DNA of 9,804 nucleotides. Origin: an uncultured Arcobacter sp. Its GTDB lineage: Bacteria; Campylobacterota; Campylobacteria; Campylobacterales; Arcobacteraceae. The position numbers and the translations under genes were made by a program. Shown here piece by piece: positions 5,267 through 9,804 of the stretch. The notes under the pieces are model-generated. The model saw nothing but the letters and a program-made list of their open reading frames with translations, did not search any database and had not been told where the DNA came from. The stretch covers positions 1 through 9,804 of the forward strand of contig CAJXWI010000056.1 in NCBI GenBank assembly GCA_913062735.1, in the 5' to 3' direction. Positions within the stretch are counted from its first letter, which is position 1; every line of letters starts with the position of its first letter.

Positions 5267-5821
5267 CTAGCCCCTCTTTAATAAAGAAGCGCGGATAAAA
5301 AAACCCATAAGTAACCCTATGGCTAATCCTATAAAGTGAGCATACCAAGCAATAGGTAAACCTATTAATAAAGGCGCTACTGAAATAATCAAAACCCAAG
5401 TAATAATACCTGATCGCTGACTTTTATCCACAAGAGCAACAAATCCCATAAGAACAGAAATTGCTCCTGATGCACCTACTAGATTATGATTAAAACCAAT
5501 GCTGTACATGAAATAAAAACTTCCAAGAGATGTTAATAAACCGCCTATAAAGTACAAGGCTAAAAAAATACCTTTTCCAAAATATTTCTCAATCATATTT
5601 CCAAATTGATATAAAACAAACATATTCATACCTAAATGTCCAATACCCCCATGAGCAAACATAGTAGAGAGTACTTGATAATAATAACCTTCTCTTAAAA
5701 AAAGAATGTTAAGACCCATTCTTACAGTTCCGTATTCTATATTGGTTTGAACTAAGTACATAAGTACGGTAAGGCCTATTATTATGTTTGTTAATGTAAA
5801 TGTTTTAATGTTTTGTAGCAT
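5267..5821 (-). CDS. Rhomboid-family intramembrane serine protease
   Basis: This 184-residue, six-helix membrane protein has all the hallmarks of an active rhomboid, which cuts membrane-spanning segments of other proteins inside the bilayer. The HxxxN motif of helix 2 is H62-N66 in GHLGMNMFVLYQFGNMIEKYFG. The catalytic serine is S118 in VGASGAISVLMG, and its base is H162 in WYAHFIGLAIGLLMG. H57 (MFAHGG) is also conserved. Length fits the minimal bacterial six-helix form without an extra cytoplasmic domain. The ribosome binding site is weak (AAAGG well upstream of ATG 5821). A TATAAT at 5872-5867 on the minus strand is a likely -10, giving a leader of about 39 bases. Neighbours give no clear substrate; the convergent miniprotein has a single membrane span, but a link is only a guess. 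Confidence 0.93.
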   Translation of the reverse strand: MLQNIKTFTLTNIIIGLTVLMYLVQTNIEYGTVRMGLNILFLREGYYYQVLSTMFAHGGIGHLGMNMFVLYQFGNMIEKYFGKGIFLALYFIGGLLTSLGSFYFMYSIGFNHNLVGASGAISVLMGFVALVDKSQRSGIITWVLIISVAPLLIGLPIAWYAHFIGLAIGLLMGFFIRASLLKRG

Positions 5822-5866
5822 TTTTTTTAAAGCCTTTAGGAAGGAAATAGCATCTTAATTTTCACT

Positions 5867-5872
5867 ATTATA
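5867..5872 (-). promoter_or_regulatory. Likely -10 element of the rhomboid gene
   Basis: TATAAT on the minus strand predicts an RNA start near 5860. A CRP/FNR-like half-palindrome, TGTGA-N6-TCAAT, lies at 5922-5937 and would be centred about 70 bases upstream of that start, where class I activators bind. The left half is a perfect CRP half-site; the right half matches at three of five bases. The rest of the 223-base gap up to 6044 shows nothing else beyond the terminator at 6012-6032. Confidence 0.4.
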
Positions 5873-6002
5873 AGATAGTAAATCTGTATTCATAATAAAA
5901 AACGTACATTAGACTTCGTGTTGTGACAATAATCAATGAAGTTTTGTATTAAAACAATTATTTTGATGCTAATTAATAATGCTGAAGTAAGATTATTATT
6001 TC

Positions 6003-6032
6003 AAAAATACAGAATAAGTAAAAAACTTATTC
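6003..6032 (-). terminator. Terminator after the exported four-cysteine protein gene
   Basis: A perfect 8-bp stem (GAATAAGT 6012-6019 with ACTTATTC 6025-6032) has a 5-base loop. On the minus strand it is followed by TGTATTTTT, a fair U-rich tail, and it begins 13 bases beyond the stop codon at 6045-6047. Confidence 0.7.
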
Positions 6033-6044
6033 CATATTTTTATT

Positions 6045-6506
6045 TTACCATTGCACTATAAAGTCAGTGATTCTTCCTGTTTTCCAGATATGTTTTGCAC
6101 TTTTAGAAGACAAACAATTTGTTTTTCGTTTTCCACTGTACCCACATACAGCATTAGACCAACTAGGAGAACCTGTTGTGTTGTAGCCATATTTTCCATT
6201 CATTTTTGCAACAGTTGGAGCAATTTTAATATAACCCTTTCCTCCACTATTGTTTTGTATTTTTAACCAAATCACAGTAGAGTAAGGAAGTTTACAGTTT
6301 TTTCTCCCTTTCCACTTAAATTTACCATTAACCGTAGCTTCACCCATTAAACTGTCAACTTTCCAGATAACTTTCATAGAGTCGACCTTACATTTACCAA
6401 CTTTAAAATCATATTTGCTCATGCTTCCTTTTCCAGGACCTGCTGCAAATAATGATGCAGATAAAATCATGATTAATGCCAAACTTTTAAGCATACCTAC
6501 TTTCAT
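6045..6506 (-). CDS. Exported basic protein with four cysteines, unknown function
   Basis: I do not recognise this 153-residue protein. It has a clear signal peptide: MKVGMLK, a hydrophobic core (LALIMILSASLF), and a probable cut after AAG or near FAA (about 21-23). The mature part is basic, rich in Lys, Gly, Ser and Trp, with four cysteines (39, 71, 121, 131) that could make two disulfides in the periplasm or outside. The pattern of short strands (KVIWKVDSLMGEATVNGKF, then VIWLKIQNNSGGKGYIKIAP) suggests a beta-rich domain, and it ends in an aromatic strand (ITDFIVQW). The final aromatic residue recalls outer-membrane proteins, but the chain is short for a barrel. The start is set by AAGGAGG at 6517-6511 (minus), four bases before ATG, the strongest ribosome binding site in the window. 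It has its own terminator, so it is a single-gene unit, probably abundant under some condition. Confidence 0.8.
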   Translation of the reverse strand: MKVGMLKSLALIMILSASLFAAGPGKGSMSKYDFKVGKCKVDSMKVIWKVDSLMGEATVNGKFKWKGRKNCKLPYSTVIWLKIQNNSGGKGYIKIAPTVAKMNGKYGYNTTGSPSWSNAVCGYSGKRKTNCLSSKSAKHIWKTGRITDFIVQW

Positions 6507-6510
6507 ACAT

Positions 6511-6528
6511 CCTCCTTTTATATAAAGG
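6511..6528 (-). promoter_or_regulatory. Strong Shine-Dalgarno partly inside a small hairpin
   Basis: On the minus strand CCTTT (6528-6524), loop ATATA, and AAAGG (6518-6514) form a 5-bp hairpin. Its right arm is the first part of the AAAGGAGG ribosome binding site of the exported protein. It is weak, but could make translation sensitive to temperature or to a binding factor. It may also be chance. Confidence 0.3.
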
Positions 6529-6650
6529 TAAAGTTTATTATTAAAAAATAAATAATAACTTAAGAATCACAATTAGATTTTGTAGATGCAATTAAATAGT
6601 GATTTATAGATTGTATATTTTAAAGGAAATGAATAAATAATTATTATGTA

Positions 6651-7211
6651 TTAAGGTAGTGTTTTAGTAACATTGTATTTAAAAGCTTTAATGGTACAAG
6701 AAATAGCTTCTTGTATTGTTTCATTAGTATAGGAGAATAAATCAATACTAATAATAAAAGATTCTTTTCCATTAATTCTAAAAGAGCTTAATAATCGAGC
6801 AAGTGTTTTAGTGTTTTTTTCTTCATTTTCAATAAATTCGTATTTGATTTTTACATACTGTTTATGCGTATTGGTACTTAAGACATTTAGTTCTTGCATA
6901 AAGTATTGGTTACTTTTTGAGACTTTTATTTTACTTTTTATAAAAGATGTAGTATCAAGAGCTTCTAGAATTCCACCATCTAAGATATATCTGCCTTTCA
7001 ATATTAAAGCATTTTGCATATTTAGAAGTTTTTGATTAATGATTTTATCACTGCTGTTATTAAGCAGCTGACAGGGTAAAGAAGAATTTAATCTTGGTTT
7101 TTCTTTTACAATATATTTAACATATAAAGTTAAAACAATGGTAACCAAAATAATAGTAGCAAGAGAAAACCAATTGTTAATAATTTGGCTTTGCCTTGCA
7201 CCTCTTCTCAT
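6651..7211 (-). CDS. Single-pass membrane protein downstream of lon, unknown function
   Basis: This 186-residue protein is not one I recognise. A basic N-terminus (MRRGARQSQ) leads to one membrane span (about 15-36, FSLATIILVTIVLTLYVKYIV), so the remaining 150 residues should lie in the periplasm. That part looks mixed alpha/beta, with repeated beta-like stretches (SFIKSKIKVSK, KQYVKIKYEFIE, ESFIISIDLFSY) and two cysteines (47, 172). It starts eight bases after the lon stop codon with only a weak AGG ribosome site, so it is probably translated by coupling as the third gene of bamD-lon. A possible role in envelope quality control is suggested only by this position. The 144-base gap after it (6507-6650) shows no clear terminator or gene. 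Confidence 0.75.
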   Translation of the reverse strand: MRRGARQSQIINNWFSLATIILVTIVLTLYVKYIVKEKPRLNSSLPCQLLNNSSDKIINQKLLNMQNALILKGRYILDGGILEALDTTSFIKSKIKVSKSNQYFMQELNVLSTNTHKQYVKIKYEFIENEEKNTKTLARLLSSFRINGKESFIISIDLFSYTNETIQEAISCTIKAFKYNVTKTLP

Positions 7212-7219
7212 TTAAAAAC

Positions 7220-9637
7220 CTATACCAGTGTTAATTTTAAGACATCATCCATAGTATCAACAGGAATAATATTCATAGCATCTTTTACTTCTTCTGGAAT
7301 ATCTTCTAAATCTCGATCGTAATTTTTACGTGGGATTAAGGCTGTTTTCATTTTTGCTTTATATGCAGCAATTAATTTTTCTTTTAATCCCCCAATAGGA
7401 AGAACTTTCCCACTTAAAGTAAGCTCACCCGTCATTGCTAAGTCTGAGAGTACTTTTTTTCCTGATAAAATAGATGCAATGGCTACAGCCATAATAGCAC
7501 CAGCACTTGGACCATCTTTTGGCGTTGCACCTTCTGGAATATGCAAGTGAATATCATAACGTTTATAAATCTCAGAGGAATCCAATTTTATCTTGTCTTC
7601 TTTTTCTTTAAGATTTAAAGGAATATTTTCTTGATCAATTTTAATTTTATTGTTATCAATTAAAACTTTTACTACTGAAAAAGAAATACGCGAAGATTCT
7701 TTCATTACATCGCCTAAATTTCCAGTAACACTTAACATTCCTTTTCCCTTAATTTTAATGGCTTCAATTTTTAATACATCGCCGCCAACAGCAGTCCATG
7801 CTAAACCATTTGCAATACCAACTTGATTTTGTTTATCTGCTGGATCGATTTCAAAAATAGGATTGTCTAAGAATTCTTTAATATTTTTACTTGTAATAGA
7901 TACTTTTTTTAAGTCTTCATTCATTACAATTTGTTTTACTGCTTTTCTAAATAGTTTAGAGAAAACACGTCTTAAGTTTCTTACCCCTGCTTCTCTTGTA
8001 TATTTTTCAATAATAACTTCCAGCGTAGGTTTACTTAAATTTACTTCTGATTTTTTAAGTCCATGTTTTTCTAGCTCTTGGGGAACTAAATAATCTTTTG
8101 CAATATGATATTTTTCATTTGGTGTATAAGAAGACAATTCAATAAATTCCATTCTATCTCTTAAAGCAGGAGGAATTCTTCTTGCATCATTTGCAGTTGC
8201 TACAAAAATAGCCTGAGATAAATCAATAGGGAAGTTTAAATACTGGTCTCTAAATTCATGATTTTGCTCAGGATCTAAGATTTCCAACATAACAGCACTT
8301 GGATCACCTCTGTTATTAGCACCAATTTTATCAATTTCATCCAATACAATTACAGGATTCATTTGTTTGGCATCAATTAAAGAAGTAACAAGTCTACCAG
8401 GCATTGCACCAACGTAGGTTCTTCTATGTCCTCTTAATTCATTCACATCTTCCATTCCACCTAAAGCAATTCTTGCAAGGGGTCTTTTTAATGCTTTTGC
8501 AATAGAATTAGCTAAAGATGTTTTACCAACACCAGGAGGTCCTACAAAACATAAAACAGTACCTTTTGTCATTAAATTATTAATATTTCTTTTTTCTAAT
8601 AATTCTTTAACTGCAAAATATTCAGAAATTCGCTCTTTTGCTTTACTTAATGAATAATGGTCTTTATTTAATTGTTCTTCAACATTTAATACAGAAATTT
8701 TTTCATTGGCAAATTTTCCAAAAGGCAATTCTAGTACTTGTTCAATATAGGTTTGTAATAATGAAGCATCTGGCGAATCTTGATGCATTCTTGAGAGTTT
8801 ATCAATTTGTTTTTTGGTTTCTTTATACCCATCTTTTGGCATATGTGCTTTGATTTTTTTAAGTTTTTTTCGATAGTCTTTTATTTCTTCGTCTTTTTTA
8901 TTATCCGTTCCCAATTCCTGGTTGATGGCTTTAATTTGTTCTTTTAAGAAATAATCTTTATGTGTTTTTTCTATTTTTGAGTTTACTTTTTGCGTAATCT
9001 CTTTTTGAATACGTAAATTCTCGCACTCTTTTTTAATAGTTTCAATTAAATCAATTAATCTGATTTCTAAGTTAACTTCTGCAAATAATATATATGCTTC
9101 ATCTTTTTTAACCCGTAATACAGATGAAATTAAATCTGCAATTCTACTTGCATCATTGTTTTCATCAATGGTTTTAATTAAATCAGCAGGAAACTTTGAG
9201 TTAAGTCTAGAAAGTTTTTTTACCTGATCTCTTAATAAATCAATTAAAGAATTGATTTTATCTTCATTAGAAACGATATTTTCAAGTATTTCTACTTGTG
9301 CAAAAGTACTGTTTTCTTCATTAAAAGAAGATATTTTTCCTTTAACCAAACCTTGAAATAATACTTTTATTTTTCCATCTGGAAGAGAGACTTTTCTCAT
9401 GATATTACCAATAACACCCACATCATAAAAATTGTCTTTTTTTCTTTCGCCTTCGAAACCAGCTTTAGAAACACTTACGATAACCAGTTTATTCTCTTCA
9501 ATTGCATGCTCAACTGCTTTAATATTAGTAGCATCACTTAAAAAAAGTGGTGCAATCATAAAAGGATATAAGAAAACATCGTCTTCTATAATTAATGGCA
9601 GTTCTTGTGGAAATTCATCATAATTTTCTAATTCCAT
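7220..9637 (-). CDS. lon: ATP-dependent protease Lon (LonA)
   Basis: Lon is a cytoplasmic hexameric AAA+ serine protease that unfolds and degrades misfolded proteins and selected regulators. At 805 residues it has normal LonA length. The substrate-binding N domain covers roughly 10-200, followed by the long coiled coil (about 205-285). The ATPase holds Walker A GPPGVGKT (366-373), Walker B VIVLDEIDK (429-437) and the arginine-finger region (RDRMEFIE, 493-500). The protease domain carries the dyad S711 in PKDGPSAG and K754 in GGLKEKL, 43 residues apart as in the E. coli enzyme (S679 and K722). Nothing essential is missing. AAGGAAG just upstream of ATG 9637 is a good ribosome site and overlaps the bamD stop region; only eight bases separate the genes, so they form an operon. 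The order bamD-lon is also that of Campylobacter jejuni. No heat-shock (HrcA/HspR) operator is visible inside the window. Confidence 0.98.
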   Translation of the reverse strand: MELENYDEFPQELPLIIEDDVFLYPFMIAPLFLSDATNIKAVEHAIEENKLVIVSVSKAGFEGERKKDNFYDVGVIGNIMRKVSLPDGKIKVLFQGLVKGKISSFNEENSTFAQVEILENIVSNEDKINSLIDLLRDQVKKLSRLNSKFPADLIKTIDENNDASRIADLISSVLRVKKDEAYILFAEVNLEIRLIDLIETIKKECENLRIQKEITQKVNSKIEKTHKDYFLKEQIKAINQELGTDNKKDEEIKDYRKKLKKIKAHMPKDGYKETKKQIDKLSRMHQDSPDASLLQTYIEQVLELPFGKFANEKISVLNVEEQLNKDHYSLSKAKERISEYFAVKELLEKRNINNLMTKGTVLCFVGPPGVGKTSLANSIAKALKRPLARIALGGMEDVNELRGHRRTYVGAMPGRLVTSLIDAKQMNPVIVLDEIDKIGANNRGDPSAVMLEILDPEQNHEFRDQYLNFPIDLSQAIFVATANDARRIPPALRDRMEFIELSSYTPNEKYHIAKDYLVPQELEKHGLKKSEVNLSKPTLEVIIEKYTREAGVRNLRRVFSKLFRKAVKQIVMNEDLKKVSITSKNIKEFLDNPIFEIDPADKQNQVGIANGLAWTAVGGDVLKIEAIKIKGKGMLSVTGNLGDVMKESSRISFSVVKVLIDNNKIKIDQENIPLNLKEKEDKIKLDSSEIYKRYDIHLHIPEGATPKDGPSAGAIMAVAIASILSGKKVLSDLAMTGELTLSGKVLPIGGLKEKLIAAYKAKMKTALIPRKNYDRDLEDIPEEVKDAMNIIPVDTMDDVLKLTLV

Positions 9638-9645
9638 ATTCTTCC

Positions 9646-9804
9646 TTATTGAAATATTCGTTTATACCATGGAGTATGTACTTTTTCTACTTCTTCTAAA
9701 TTAACAGCGCTGTTTTCAACTCTTTTTTTATAAATAGCTTCTTTATGGTCGATTAGGCTAATTTGATAATCAACAGGTTTTGTAAAAAAGGTTTGGTATA
9801 TATA
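9646..9804 (-). CDS. bamD: BamD, outer membrane assembly lipoprotein, C-terminal 52 residues
   Basis: The frame enters from the right edge and gives 52 codons before TAA at 9648-9646; the lipoprotein signal and TPR repeats lie outside the window. The visible end reads YIYQTFFTKPVDYQISLIDH, followed by an acidic/basic helix (KEAIYKKRVE) and the final HTPWYKRIFQ. I identify it from its place directly upstream of lon, as in Campylobacter jejuni, and from the P-W-Y-K-x-x-F ending I recall for Campylobacterota BamD. BamD is a periplasm-facing outer-membrane lipoprotein of the BAM complex that helps insert beta-barrel proteins. With so little sequence the identification rests mostly on gene order. 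Confidence 0.65.
   Translation of the reverse strand, partial: YIYQTFFTKPVDYQISLIDHKEAIYKKRVENSAVNLEEVEKVHTPWYKRIFQ

Noticed and set aside
7863..9623. Plus-strand open frames inside lon (for example 7863-8093, 8638-8853, 9432-9623)
   Set aside because: They are shadows of a fully conserved lon gene, with low-complexity products and no ribosome sites.

Overview
This is an AT-rich window that I assign to the Campylobacterota, most likely an Arcobacter-like member. Three observations support this. The order bamD-lon matches the one I know from Campylobacter jejuni. The DinB-type polymerase carries a long insertion that I recall from Campylobacterota homologues. The chemoreceptor tip reads as Arcobacter-type. 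This placement rests on recognition by eye, not on a search.

Layout. At 2-655 lies the 3' end of a chemoreceptor gene, closed by a perfect 14-bp terminator hairpin and followed by tRNA-Leu(GAG) at 748-831. Bases 832-1295 have no intact gene, but about 950-1260 is a decayed copy of the two-gene cassette that survives intact at 2091-2649: an ArsR-type regulator followed by a small GDCCVxC-type cysteine-rich protein. Between the dead and live copies sits a lone periplasmic solute-binding protein (1296-2012) on the opposite strand. Next come a small unknown gene (2820-3131), an overlapping 39-residue membrane miniprotein (3112-3231) and a VOC/glyoxalase-family enzyme (3275-3709). The enzyme is convergent with a Y-family DNA polymerase (3743-5017).

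The polymerase gene is divergent from a 50-residue zinc-ribbon plus membrane-anchor miniprotein (5112-5264). That gene runs head-on into a rhomboid protease (5267-5821). Further right on the minus strand are an unrecognised exported four-cysteine protein (6045-6506) with a very strong ribosome binding site, and a likely operon bamD-lon-(186-aa single-pass membrane protein), read leftwards from the window edge.

How the genes work together. The right-hand operon concerns protein quality: outer-membrane protein assembly (BamD) and cytoplasmic ATP-dependent proteolysis (Lon), plus an unknown membrane-anchored partner. The ArsR/GDCCVxC pair looks like a self-regulated stress or metal-thiol cassette, with an AT-rich palindrome over its likely promoter. 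The other genes are single units. The least ordinary content is the dead/live cassette pair, the three miniproteins or small genes missed by length cut-offs, and the apparently leaderless polymerase gene. I see no insertion sequence, CRISPR array, phage gene or clear new defence system.
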